From: Microcoleus sp. AS-A8
Lineage (GTDB): Bacteria; Cyanobacteriota; Cyanobacteriia; Cyanobacteriales; Coleofasciculaceae
Length of the DNA: 64,000 nucleotides
Assembly (NCBI GenBank): GCA_039962225.1
Contig: JAMPKV010000010.1
Coordinates: forward strand, 124,001-188,000
Direction: 5' to 3'
Shown: positions 18,674-28,857 of the stretch, one piece after another
Layout: every line of letters begins with the position of its first letter
Position numbering within the stretch: position 1 is the first letter of the stretch
Program-made: the position numbers and the translations under genes
The notes under the pieces: generated by a model
The model's database searches: none
The model's input: the letters and a program-made list of their open reading frames with translations, nothing else
What the model was told of the DNA's origin: nothing

Positions 18674-18989
18674 CGTGAGAAAGCGGGTACGTGGCTAATG
18701 CTTGATAGTGCATTTGTACTATCAAGTACCCGAAATAGCAAAGGAGTTCTCAATTCCTCATCTCTCCCCCACTCCCCTCCTCTTAACAGTGGTCAAAAAC
18801 TTCTGCCAAGGTGGCCTAGTGTAGTGCGTCGGCCTCGACGCGATGGAAGCCTATGCTCCTCAAACGCTGCAAGGTGGTTCATTCACATCTGTGTTACAAT
18901 CCCGACAGAACATTAAATTCGGCTGCGTAGTTTGCACTTGAGTACAGACAAGCCACTCTCCGAATCTAGTTCTCTACACCACTGATTCT
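18674..18989. other. Upstream region and 5' leader of the RRM gene
   Basis: No gene. It separates two divergent genes and must hold the promoter and leader of the RRM protein; genes of this family often have long leaders important for cold induction. Confidence 0.45.
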
Positions 18990-19000
18990 GGAGAACCTCC
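18990..19000 (+). promoter_or_regulatory. Self-complementary ribosome-binding site (GGAG-AAC-CTCC)
   Basis: The GGAG Shine-Dalgarno sequence is followed by AAC and then CTCC, directly abutting the ATG. The SD can therefore pair with its own downstream bases in a 4-bp hairpin, which could make translation start structure- or temperature-dependent. Confidence 0.4.
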
Positions 19001-19315
19001 ATGTCAATTTATGTCGGCAATTTATCGTATGAGGTTACAGCAGAAGACCTCGGCGAAATCTTTAAAGAATATGGAACGGTCAGTAGAGTTCAATTGCCTA
19101 CCGACCGAGAAACCGGGAGACCCAGAGGGTTTGCTTTTGTAGAAATGGGAACAGAGGCAGAAGAAACTGCTGCGATTGAGGCTCTTGATGGTGCGGAGTG
19201 GATGGGCCGTGACCTGAAAGTGAATAAGGCTAAGCCTCGCGAAGACAGAAGATCCTCTGGTGGGGGGGGGAACTGGGGGAATTCAGGCAGATCTTCAAGA
19301 CGCAACTACAATTAA
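19001..19315 (+). CDS. RRM-type RNA-binding protein (Rbp family)
   Basis: A 104-residue cyanobacterial glycine-rich-type RNA-binding protein with one RRM. RNP2 is IYVGNLSYE (residues 3-11) and RNP1 is RGFAFVEM (about 43-50). The C-terminal tail is Ser/Gly/Asn-rich (SSGGGGNWGNSGRSS). Family members are cold-induced, and some bind photosynthesis mRNAs near the thylakoid. A Rho-independent terminator follows 35 bp after the stop, and rpsU lies downstream on the same strand, the classic rbp-rpsU neighbourhood of cyanobacteria. Expression is probably controlled through the leader. Confidence 0.95.
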   Translation: MSIYVGNLSYEVTAEDLGEIFKEYGTVSRVQLPTDRETGRPRGFAFVEMGTEAEETAAIEALDGAEWMGRDLKVNKAKPREDRRSSGGGGNWGNSGRSSRRNYN

Positions 19316-19350
19316 GCTTCAAGATTCAAAATTTAACTCTGAGGTCTTAA

Positions 19351-19377
19351 GGGTAGACAAAGAATCTACCCTTTTTT
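19351..19377 (+). terminator. Rho-independent terminator of the RRM gene
   Basis: GGGTAGA pairs with TCTACCC around a 7-base loop and is followed by six T residues. It separates the RRM gene from rpsU, so rpsU transcription needs readthrough or its own promoter. Confidence 0.85.
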
Positions 19378-19743
19378 AAACTCAGGCTTACTGGATGGTT
19401 TATAGCAGGTGTTTCAGGAGCGCGAACTCTTCTCCAGTGAGAAAAAGAGTCGATTTCTTGCCATCTTCCTACCCTAAGTGTTCAGTGAAACGGATTTTGG
19501 ATGGATCACACCTTTGGAGTGGCTCAGTTTTCGCTCAAAACTTTAGTATGACCCTAAGGCTCCGCTAGCTTCAAAGGTCTGAATGGACGTTATACTTAGC
19601 ACGCCCCATGACGCGATCGCTGGCTAGACCAAAGGGTGACTCCCTCGCCGCGTTATCCAACGTAGCTCCGCTAATGCTATGAGTAAAGCCTCCGGGGGGT
19701 TAGGCTTAAAAATTTTAGATTGTCAATGACACAAGGAGAGAAG
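19378..19743. other. Intergenic region before rpsU
   Basis: About 365 bp without a gene. It contains a HIP1 site near 19614 and presumably the rpsU promoter and leader. Confidence 0.45.
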
Positions 19744-19935
19744 ATGACCCAAGTCATTCTTGGCGAAAACGAAGGGATTGAATCAGCCCTCCGTCGATTT
19801 AAGCGACAAGTTTCCAAAGCCGGAATATTCCCAGATATGAGGAAGAATCGTCACTTTGAAACACCTCTTCAAAAGCGTAAGCGTAAAGAAATTGCCAGAC
19901 ATAAGCAGAGTAAGAGACAGTATCGATTCAAATGA
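19744..19935 (+). CDS. rpsU: 30S ribosomal protein S21
   Basis: This 63-residue basic protein of the small ribosomal subunit helps mRNA binding during initiation. [20 protein letters not shown] and the Arg/Lys-rich C-terminus ([18 protein letters not shown]) are diagnostic. The start at 19744 fits the family N-terminus and is preceded by AAGGAG; an in-frame ATG eight codons upstream would put that site inside the gene. It lies downstream of the RRM gene as in other cyanobacteria, where the pair responds to cold. Confidence 0.96.
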   Translation: MTQVILGENEGIESALRRFKRQVSKAGIFPDMRKNRHFETPLQKRKRKEIARHKQSKRQYRFK

Positions 19936-20025
19936 AATCCGTCTTCAATAAAACTAGGTGAATGAATCTGTTTTTTAGAAACTCAAAACAGAGCGATTGA
20001 GGCGATATTTCTCAAAGGTTTAACT

Positions 20026-20550
20026 ATGACTCCAGAAGCAATACGTGTGATTTCTCAGCTTAGACGGGAGTTCTACTCTGGCTTCGCCGCAGCGATGAAT
20101 ATGTCCGTGAGTATTACAACTAGTCATCCATCTACGGGTAATCCCCCCATCGCATTTTGGATAGATGACCGACAACGGTTCAATTATTTACGTGTTTTTG
20201 CTTATAAAGCCCCAGATGAATTACTCCCTGAACGCCCATTTATTCTGCGGGTGTCTGTGAACAAGGGAGGCGGTATAGCAACAGCCGCCAAGTGGAGAAG
20301 AGGTTGTCGAGGAATGAATCAGGGTTGGGACTTCGAGTTAACTCTACTACCCGAAGAAATTTTGGACTTTTTACCTTGGTTAGTTAGCTTGGTGAAGTCC
20401 CAGGAAAATGGTTCTGCTTCCTATTCCTCTGAGCCACCCCATCCGTTTTATTTCAAACCGTCCAATGTTTCTTCCAACAAGGAAATTTGGACTCAGAAAG
20501 CTTGGCAAGAGAGCAAACCTTCTCCTATTCCCGTCGGTGTAGGGCTATAG
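20026..20550 (+). CDS. Conserved hypothetical protein (174 aa)
   Basis: A soluble 174-residue protein starting MTPEAIRVISQLRREFYSGF. The core looks alpha/beta, with strands such as RFNYLRVFAYKAP and RPFILRVSVNKGG and a helical segment EEILDFLPWLVSLV. A Ser/Pro-rich C-terminal tail follows (about 125-174). I recognise no domain name. It converges on crtB, 71 bp away, with no obvious terminator between them. Confidence 0.65.
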   Translation: MTPEAIRVISQLRREFYSGFAAAMNMSVSITTSHPSTGNPPIAFWIDDRQRFNYLRVFAYKAPDELLPERPFILRVSVNKGGGIATAAKWRRGCRGMNQGWDFELTLLPEEILDFLPWLVSLVKSQENGSASYSSEPPHPFYFKPSNVSSNKEIWTQKAWQESKPSPIPVGVGL

Positions 20551-20621
20551 AATCTGCTGCCGAGTGCCAAGTCTTTCTAGTCAAGTTTTCCTGAGATTCG
20601 TGCAAGCCGCTTTAACCCAGT

Positions 20622-21551
20622 CTAAAGGGCTTGGGCTCTGAGCCATGCAACAGGCAAGGTCAGCAGCTTCTGGGGTTTGGGAACGTAAGCTCTTGTACTA
20701 AAGACATCGTATTGGTTGTGTTCAATCACATCGAGAATGCCTTGATAGAGCATCAATGCCGCCCAAACAGGCCAACGGGAGTCAGGAGTGAGTGATCGGA
20801 TGCCTTTTTCTGACTCGTTGAAGAACTTACGTGCCCGTTGAATTTGGAAGCGCATGAGTTCGCGCCAACGGTCATCAACAACACCATTAAGTAAGTCTTC
20901 TTCGGTGTAGTCAAACAGCGCCAGTTCTTCCAAAGGAAGATAAATCCGACCCCGCTGAGCATCTTCTCCCACATCCCGCAGAATGTTAGTGAGCTGATTG
21001 GCAATGCCTAAGGCGATCGCTTCTTCTGCTGGATTATAATCGGCTTGCTGCCAATCCCAGGGCGCTCTGCCAACTGAGCTGTCCACACCCAACACAGGGC
21101 TGGTCATTAAACCCACTGTTCCTGCTACGCGGTAACAGTAGAGCTTGAGTTCCTCAAACGTCTCATAGCGACTGCGGTACAGATCCATCCGCTGACCCGC
21201 AATCATATCCCGAAACGGCTGAATATCCAGTGGGAAGCGTTGCAATGTATCGACCAAAGCCACATCGGGGTCGTCTATTGCCTGTCCCGCGAAAACGGAT
21301 TCTAGCTGTTGTTCCCAGCGATCAAGTGTCTCAGGTGTCGTTAAGCCAGCTTGGGGACCATCCACCAGTTCGTCAGTCCGACGACACCAGACGTATATCG
21401 CCCAAATCGCGCGACGTTTTTCCTCTGGCATCAGCAGCGTGCCCAGGTAAAACGTCTTGGAGTATTTTGCCGTAATTTGGCGGCAATATTCGTAAGCTTC
21501 CGACTGGGAGGCCAGCGTTCTCATGCGTGGAGAGTAAGACAGTTGGAGCAT
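20622..21551 (-). CDS. crtB: Phytoene synthase
   Basis: CrtB condenses two geranylgeranyl diphosphates to 15-cis-phytoene, the first committed step of carotenoid synthesis. The 309-residue length is normal. The two Asp-rich Mg2+-diphosphate motifs are DELVD (residues 60-64) and DVGED (193-197, within [18 protein letters not shown]). The N-terminal motif [13 protein letters not shown] is typical. It lies 38 bp downstream of pds on the same strand; the pds-crtB operon is standard in cyanobacteria. Confidence 0.97.
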   Translation of the reverse strand: MLQLSYSPRMRTLASQSEAYEYCRQITAKYSKTFYLGTLLMPEEKRRAIWAIYVWCRRTDELVDGPQAGLTTPETLDRWEQQLESVFAGQAIDDPDVALVDTLQRFPLDIQPFRDMIAGQRMDLYRSRYETFEELKLYCYRVAGTVGLMTSPVLGVDSSVGRAPWDWQQADYNPAEEAIALGIANQLTNILRDVGEDAQRGRIYLPLEELALFDYTEEDLLNGVVDDRWRELMRFQIQRARKFFNESEKGIRSLTPDSRWPVWAALMLYQGILDVIEHNQYDVFSTRAYVPKPQKLLTLPVAWLRAQAL

Positions 21552-21589
21552 TCGTAGCAGACGGCGAGCTAAGGGCTAAGGTTGAGGGA

Positions 21590-23029
<1,440 letters not shown>

Positions 23030-23188
23030 TTAGTTAGGTGCTGATAAGTGTTCTCTGGGTCTCATTATAGTTTGCATTCTGTTACATTTCGCCAACTTGA
23101 GCCAAGGATTCTTCCGAATTCCACATTCTTATCTTTTCTATGATCGGCTTGGAGGATTTAGCACCCCGCCCAACTGGTAAGAAAAGTC

Positions 23189-23542
23189 ATGAGTCAAGAC
23201 AACCTCGATCAACCGTCTCCGCTTTCACCAGAAGATTTGGCTCTAGCCAGAGAGCTAACAGCTGTCAGAGAGCAGCGACAAGACCTCTATGAAAAGCTAG
23301 ACAGTTCTCTCAAAGCCCTATTTAGCCATTGTGAATGGAGAATCACCAGCCACAACAACGGCTTAACCGAACTGGTAGTAATTTGCCCCAACCTAGCAAT
23401 ATACAAGCGACTGTATAAACGATCCGAAACAATTCACAATCGGTTTCAAGAGGGTGTGGAGGCCAAACACACCCGATTTCAACTTTCCTGCCCCAAATCC
23501 TTCAAAGCCTTTTACGAGCATGAAATTCAGTGGGGGGATTGA
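23189..23542 (+). CDS. Conserved hypothetical protein next to pds (117 aa)
   Basis: A 117-residue soluble protein beginning MSQDNLDQPS. Residues 18-50 form an acidic helix (LARELTAVREQRQDLYEKLD), followed by an alpha/beta domain with CEWRITSHNNGLTELVVICP and a basic segment RLYKRSETIHNRFQEG. No catalytic motif is visible. Divergent placement from pds suggests shared control, but nothing in the sequence proves a link to carotenoids. A weak terminator hairpin follows the stop. Confidence 0.7.
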   Translation: MSQDNLDQPSPLSPEDLALARELTAVREQRQDLYEKLDSSLKALFSHCEWRITSHNNGLTELVVICPNLAIYKRLYKRSETIHNRFQEGVEAKHTRFQLSCPKSFKAFYEHEIQWGD

Positions 23543-23550
23543 AACCGAAT

Positions 23551-23575
23551 AGAAAAAGGGCGCTACCGCTCTTTC
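23551..23575 (+). terminator. Probable terminator
   Basis: AAAGGGCG pairs with CGCTCTTT around CTAC (one G-U pair), with an A-run before and T residues after, so it could work in both directions between the convergent genes. Confidence 0.5.
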
Positions 23576-23662
23576 TAACGTTAACGCCTCTACAAAATCT
23601 GGGTTTTGGGAATATTCTCTAGCAAGAGCGATGAAGTCGGTTAGTCAAACCGAGTCTGCTAG

Positions 23663-24730
23663 TTATCCGGATACGGTCTTCAACAAGAAAGGAGCAATTT
23701 TGTCAATAGTCATCACCTGCTGCACAGCATTTAAGCTCATCGCCTCTTTAACCATGCCAAACGATCCACCGGCTTTCTCGTCTTGGGCGACTGTGATGCC
23801 ACCTGCTTGAGCAATGGCCTGCAAGCCTTCTGCACCGTCACGACCCAGCCCGGTTAATAACACCGCCGCAGTTGCCTTGCCATAGACCCTGGCGATGGAT
23901 TTGAACGTGGCTGTGATCGAGGGACAATGCTTGTTTGTTTCTGGACAGTCTGTATAAATGAACTTGCCCCAAGCGTCTAATTCTAGATCGTTTTTCTCTG
24001 GCGCAAAATAAACGGTTCCTGGTGCGGGAGTCTCGCCGACTTCAGCAATTTTCACCTTCAACGGACATTCACTCGACAGCCAATTGACCAATCCTGACAA
24101 AACACCTGTACTGACGTGTACCGTACAAATGATCGGCAATGGGAAGTTTGCTGGCAGTTGGCAAACAATTTTCTGGATGGCGGGCAGAGCGCCTGTGGAA
24201 GCACCGATCGCAATCGCCTTGACACGAGAGCTGACATTCGTCATCAGCGGTTGATTTCCAGAGTATCCCCCGGATGTCATCGGCTTGGCGCTCATTGACT
24301 GTCCTGGTCGTTTAGCGGTCACTTTCATACTAGAAAGGACTTTGATCTTGGTAACCAGAGCGCTTTTGAGTTGCTCGTAATCGGTAGGCGAATCGGTGGA
24401 AGGTTTGGGGAAAACATCAGCCGCCCCAGCTTGCAGCAGGCGAAAGACATTATCAACATCTTTCTTTTGCACAAAATTGCTGATGACCAAAATGGGTCGG
24501 GGGTCTTCAGCCATGACGCGCTGGGTCAATTCCAGACCGTCCATGTTTTCCATGAGAAAGTCTGTACAAATCACATCCGGCTGTGTCCTGTTAATGACCT
24601 CTAAGCCCTCAATACCATCGCGTGCTGTACCGACCACATCAACATCGGGTGAAGAATTGAGTAATCGTTGCAGAATTTCCAAAGCAACGGGAGAATCTTC
24701 AACCAGAACTACTTTTTTGGATGTTGTCAT
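23663..24730 (-). CDS. cheB: CheB: chemotaxis response regulator / protein-glutamate methylesterase
   Basis: A 355-residue CheB. The N-terminal receiver has acidic EDS (11-13), phospho-acceptor Asp57 (VICTDFLM) and Lys109. A variable linker spans about 130-165. The methylesterase domain carries the catalytic triad Ser178 (GASTG), His205 (TVHVS) and Asp298 (GLGRDGA). It removes methyl groups from, or deamidates, chemoreceptor glutamines. Its start abuts the cheA stop codon with no gap, so the two are translationally linked. No CheR methyltransferase gene is in the window, which leaves its counterpart unknown. Confidence 0.95.
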   Translation of the reverse strand: MTTSKKVVLVEDSPVALEILQRLLNSSPDVDVVGTARDGIEGLEVINRTQPDVICTDFLMENMDGLELTQRVMAEDPRPILVISNFVQKKDVDNVFRLLQAGAADVFPKPSTDSPTDYEQLKSALVTKIKVLSSMKVTAKRPGQSMSAKPMTSGGYSGNQPLMTNVSSRVKAIAIGASTGALPAIQKIVCQLPANFPLPIICTVHVSTGVLSGLVNWLSSECPLKVKIAEVGETPAPGTVYFAPEKNDLELDAWGKFIYTDCPETNKHCPSITATFKSIARVYGKATAAVLLTGLGRDGAEGLQAIAQAGGITVAQDEKAGGSFGMVKEAMSLNAVQQVMTIDKIAPFLLKTVSG

Positions 24731-27031
24731 TTAAATCAATGTCCTCAATGTATCTAACAAAACACCTTGATCAAAATCACCTTTAGTGATATAAGCATTT
24801 GCCCCTGCTTGTTGCCCCTGGCGTTTATCCTCAGAGGAGGCAAGAGTTGTCACCAGAATTACAGGCAAATCTTTGTACTCCTGGAATTGGCGAATCTTCG
24901 CGGTGAGTTCCAGCCCATCCAGGTTCGGCATTTGCACATCCGAGACAACCGCATGAAAGCTACCGACTCTCAGCTTGTTGAAGCCATCTTCACCGTCTAC
25001 CGCGGCTGTGACGGCGTAACCAGCACCTTCCAAAATCCGCTTCATCTGAGTCCGAATGGGAATGGAGTCTTCCACCAGGAGAATCTTGGGTTTGACCTGG
25101 GCTTGTTCCGTTAACTCCTTAACCGTGACGGAGGCGATCGCCTTTCTCGCCGACTTGAACAAGTCTGGCGGATTGATCACCATGCAAACTTCTCCAGTCC
25201 CCAGGATGGTGGCACCGGAAATATTGCGAATCCGTTTGAGCAACTGACTGTGCGGCTTCAAAACAATGTTTTGTTGCTCCAAAATTACATCGACCAGCAG
25301 TGCCAACCGTTCCGAACCAATCCGTAAAATAATGCAGGGGATGGTTTTTGAGGCCGCGCGTAGTGCTTTGGTTGATGTAGGCGTTTTTACGGGTAAGCCT
25401 AATAAATCCGCTAGCCAAGTAACCGTGACGGACTCTCCTTGGAACGGGAGCGTCTGACTGCCTTCCCTGGCAAAGACTTCCTGAGGAGACACCAGCTGCA
25501 TCGCTTCCACAAATCCCACAGGGATGGCATAGGGATGTTCGCTGACTCGCACGATCAACGCATCTGTGGTGGAAAGACTGCTATTCATCGTGATGCGGAA
25601 CAAACATCCCTTGTTGGGCGTGAATTCCACCTGGATGTTTCCCTTGAGCCGATCAACATTGGCACGCACGACATCTAAACCCACTCCCCGACCGGAAATC
25701 TCCGTGACAGCCGTGCGGGTAGAAAATCCGGGGGCAAAGATTAATGCCTGAATTTCAGCCGTAGACATTTGGGCCAGTTCTTGGCGCGATCGCACATTAC
25801 GACTGATCGCCGCCCGTTTAATGGCTTCGACATCCAAACCGCGCCCATCGTCAATAACTTCAATGCTAACGGTGCTGCCAACCTGATAACCCCGCAGACG
25901 AATCGTGGCTGTGGTCGGTTTGCCCAAACTCTGACGTTCTTGGGGCGTTTCGATGCCATGATCGATCGCATTGCGTAGCAGATGCAACAGCGGGTCTTTC
26001 ATTTCTTCGAGAATCCGCTTGTCTACGCTGTTGTCTCCCCCTTCCAGCACCAGATTGACTTCTTTGCCTTGCTGCTTGGCTAAATCCCGCACGGTACGGG
26101 GAAACAAATTAAAAATCGTAGAAAATGGCAGTAGTCTCAGGGCGTGAATGCCCGACTCTAGTTCATTGGCTACGGTTTCCAGTTTGGCGTTGTCTTCATA
26201 CGTTGTCGATCGCAGCCGATTGAGTACAACTCCTAACTGCTCCAAACGGCTTTCAACCAGATTGTAGAAATTTTGCAGGGGTTGCAGTTCGCTCGTCTGC
26301 AAGCGCCTCTCCAACTCGTCAAAGGTCAGACGGCTGACAAAGGCTTCCCGGTTCCACTCTGCCCACTGGGCTAGGATTTGGTCAATTTCAGCCAGTCGGT
26401 CTCCCATCTGACCTTTAGTCACCACCAGTTCGCTGGCTTGAGTCAATAACTTATCCAGCTTTTGGGATTCAACGCGGATGGTGTCAATCTGGTAATTGCT
26501 GACCTGTGCCAGACCCTCTGCGGTGGGTTCCACGGGTTCCTTGGTCTGGACTGCATCCTGGAACGTCAAGGGTGGCTCGCCCATAGACTGGGCAGAGGCC
26601 GCACCATTCGATTCGGCAACGGTTTCCTGAGTTTCGGGCAATTCATCACTGGAGTCAGCCCCCATCAGTTGAGCTAAGACATGGAAGACACTGATTCCTG
26701 CCGATTGTCCGGTGATGGCTTCGTGGGCAATTTTACGAATAGCATCCAGCCCCAAATAGAGGCACTCAAATGTTTGGGGCGTGAACACTCGCTCACTCCG
26801 CTTAACCGCTCCTAGAATGTCTTCTAGTTGGTGGGTCAGGGTTTCCACATCTTTGACCCCCAACATCCGGGAATCGCCTTTGAGGGAGTGAGTTTCTCGG
26901 AGTAATAGCTCCAGTTTGGCTTGGTCTAGAGGATTTTTTTCGAGATGGAGCAGTCCGGCTTCAATTTTCTGGATATGGTCAGCACTGGCTTCTTTATAAA
27001 GAGTGCGTAGTTCTTCGTCTTCTATCATCAT
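24731..27031 (-). CDS. cheA: CheA-type hybrid histidine kinase with C-terminal receiver
   Basis: A 766-residue cytoplasmic chemotaxis kinase. Domains in order are Hpt (1-105, phospho-His48 in RETHSLKGDSRMLG), dimerisation region, HATPase (N-box HLLRNAIDHGIETP, G-box IDDGRGLD), CheW-like regulatory domain (about 475-615), and receiver (about 640-766, VVSDVQMPNLDG). This CheA-CheY fusion is the form used in cyanobacterial phototaxis and pilus operons (Pix/Tax/Pil). The start is the first ATG of MMIEDEELRTLY; no strong ribosome-binding site is visible. It lies between mcp and cheB. A 13-bp hairpin stands just upstream. Confidence 0.94.
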   Translation of the reverse strand: MMIEDEELRTLYKEASADHIQKIEAGLLHLEKNPLDQAKLELLLRETHSLKGDSRMLGVKDVETLTHQLEDILGAVKRSERVFTPQTFECLYLGLDAIRKIAHEAITGQSAGISVFHVLAQLMGADSSDELPETQETVAESNGAASAQSMGEPPLTFQDAVQTKEPVEPTAEGLAQVSNYQIDTIRVESQKLDKLLTQASELVVTKGQMGDRLAEIDQILAQWAEWNREAFVSRLTFDELERRLQTSELQPLQNFYNLVESRLEQLGVVLNRLRSTTYEDNAKLETVANELESGIHALRLLPFSTIFNLFPRTVRDLAKQQGKEVNLVLEGGDNSVDKRILEEMKDPLLHLLRNAIDHGIETPQERQSLGKPTTATIRLRGYQVGSTVSIEVIDDGRGLDVEAIKRAAISRNVRSRQELAQMSTAEIQALIFAPGFSTRTAVTEISGRGVGLDVVRANVDRLKGNIQVEFTPNKGCLFRITMNSSLSTTDALIVRVSEHPYAIPVGFVEAMQLVSPQEVFAREGSQTLPFQGESVTVTWLADLLGLPVKTPTSTKALRAASKTIPCIILRIGSERLALLVDVILEQQNIVLKPHSQLLKRIRNISGATILGTGEVCMVINPPDLFKSARKAIASVTVKELTEQAQVKPKILLVEDSIPIRTQMKRILEGAGYAVTAAVDGEDGFNKLRVGSFHAVVSDVQMPNLDGLELTAKIRQFQEYKDLPVILVTTLASSEDKRQGQQAGANAYITKGDFDQGVLLDTLRTLI

Positions 27032-27050
27032 GACTGTGTTGGAATTCAAA

Positions 27051-27088
27051 ATTATCAATTCAAAATTCAAAACGCTTGAATTGATAAT
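27051..27088. repeat. Intercistronic AT-rich hairpin between mcp and cheA
   Basis: ATTATCAATTCAA and TTGAATTGATAAT form a perfect 13-bp stem around a 12-base loop in the mcp-cheA gap. There is no clear T-run after it, so it may be an mRNA processing or stability element rather than a full terminator. Confidence 0.55.
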
Positions 27089-27155
27089 TCTGAATTTTGA
27101 ATGGGAGCATTAGTGCAGTGGACGCAGGGAAGCGAGTAAGCAATATTCTGCTGGT

Positions 27156-28673
27156 TTAAACCACAGCCTCCAGGTTCTGGGCCGCTTTGTTCAGGTCTTT
27201 GGTCGCGTCTTTGACTTGGACAATGCCCGTGGCTGTTTCTTTGGCTCCTAAGTTGATGACGTTCATGGCAGCTACGACCTGCTGCACGGTAACAGCCTGG
27301 TGTTTAGCACTCTGGGCAATCTGTTGGGTGTTGACGAACACCTGGTTAATGGAATCGGCAATACCTGCAAACACTTCGCCTGTTTCTTCAGCCAGTTCGA
27401 TACCTGCGGTTGCTTTCTTAGTACCTTCATCAGTCACCATAACGGTGGAGTTAATCGCCGCTTGCACTTCGTGAACCAGCGAGTTAATGCGGTCGGCTGA
27501 CTTCTTACTTTGGTCTGCCAGTTTGCGAATTTCACCCGCAACTACCGCAAAACCTTTACCATGTTCGCCTGCACGGGCTGCTTCTACCCCAGCGTTGAGC
27601 GCTAGCATGTTGGTTTGGTTCGCCAAATCTGCCACCAGGTCGGACACTGAAGAAATTTGACCCGTTTGTTCACTTAAGCGGATAATTTGGTTGGCGATCG
27701 CAGTTACCTGGTCTCTCAAACCTGTAATACCTTCGATCGTTCGACCTACGGTTTGAGTTCCTCCCTCCGCCAGTAATAAGGCTTGCTGGGCACCACCTGC
27801 CGCACCGTCTGCTTGTCCGGCAGATTGCAGCGCGTACCCTCCCAGTTCCTCGATGATGGTCGTGGTTTCATGCACCGAGTGCGTCTGATCCAAGACGCTG
27901 CGTTCCTGCTTGTCTACGGTGTCAGCAATACCTGCTGAAGACGAGGCTACCGCCTTGGCGGCGTCAGTAATCGGTCCAATAATCAGACGGGTGATGTAAT
28001 TCGCCACATAATAGGAGACGAAAAGACCCGCTCCTATACCAACAATCAATCCACCCCAAGCAATCATGGATGACACTTGCTGAACTTGTTCGGATGCTTT
28101 TTGTCTTTGTTCTACAATCTTGTCCTGTTCCTGAGACATTTCCGCAAGCTTGGCTCTGATGTCATCCATAATCTGCTTACCCTTGTTGGACAGCACCAGG
28201 GTAACGGCTTCTTTATCTTTGCCAGCTTTTTTCAGAGTAATCGTTTCTTGCAACTCAGCCAATTTCTGTTGAACCAATGGTTCTATTTTGTCAGCCCTCT
28301 GGCGCTGGTTTGGGTCAACGATTGTCTTTTTCAAGGTCGTAATATGCTCTTGTGATGATTTTCGCCCACTATCATAGGGTTCCAGATAGTTACTCACACC
28401 CGTGACAAGATATCCACGTTGTCCCGTCTCTGCATCGACTAGATCCTTTTCCACCAGTCTCAGCAGTTCCTTTACTTTAAAACCTTGTTCTACCGTTGCC
28501 TGAGTTTCTTTCAAGTTAGCCTTAGAAATTTCGGTAATCGTTGTACTAATACCTACGATTGCCAGCAGCGCACCAAAGCCAATGGGTACGATTTGAGCCA
28601 CTGTCATGCGGCGTTGCTTTTTCTCTTTCTCTGGCATCACTTGCTGTTGCACGAATGGCATTACTTGCGTCAT
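27156..28673 (-). CDS. Methyl-accepting chemotaxis protein with CHASE3 sensor
   Basis: A 505-residue chemoreceptor. After a basic N-terminus comes TM1 (about 24-44), a helical CHASE3-type periplasmic domain (about 45-195, with VEKDLVDAETGQRGYLVTG), TM2 (about 205-230), and a cytoplasmic coiled-coil signalling domain. The hairpin tip is LANQTNMLALNAGVEAARAG, continuing EHGKGFAVVAGEIRKLADQS. The ATG at 28673 follows GGAG; a TTG five codons upstream is possible. The receptor lies between the CheW protein and CheA, as in cyanobacterial taxis operons. CHASE3 rarely reveals its ligand. Confidence 0.93.
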   Translation of the reverse strand: MTQVMPFVQQQVMPEKEKKQRRMTVAQIVPIGFGALLAIVGISTTITEISKANLKETQATVEQGFKVKELLRLVEKDLVDAETGQRGYLVTGVSNYLEPYDSGRKSSQEHITTLKKTIVDPNQRQRADKIEPLVQQKLAELQETITLKKAGKDKEAVTLVLSNKGKQIMDDIRAKLAEMSQEQDKIVEQRQKASEQVQQVSSMIAWGGLIVGIGAGLFVSYYVANYITRLIIGPITDAAKAVASSSAGIADTVDKQERSVLDQTHSVHETTTIIEELGGYALQSAGQADGAAGGAQQALLLAEGGTQTVGRTIEGITGLRDQVTAIANQIIRLSEQTGQISSVSDLVADLANQTNMLALNAGVEAARAGEHGKGFAVVAGEIRKLADQSKKSADRINSLVHEVQAAINSTVMVTDEGTKKATAGIELAEETGEVFAGIADSINQVFVNTQQIAQSAKHQAVTVQQVVAAMNVINLGAKETATGIVQVKDATKDLNKAAQNLEAVV

Positions 28674-28857
28674 TTTTGGGTTCTCCAAAGTTACTCAAAC
28701 TTACGATTTACGAGAGTCCATCTTGGTACGCGAGTACCCCCAGATGGCATAGACGCCGCCCTTTTACATTGCTATCTAGCAAAGGATGAAGTGTGAAACA
28801 GAACCTGTGAAGTGTACAGTTGTATCCTTCATCCTTTATCCTTGATACTTTCTGGGG

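Noticed and set aside
18805-18910. Segment that at first looked tRNA-like (GCGTCGGCCTCGACG)
   Set aside because: It cannot form a full cloverleaf, and no T-loop GGTTCRAATCC is present.
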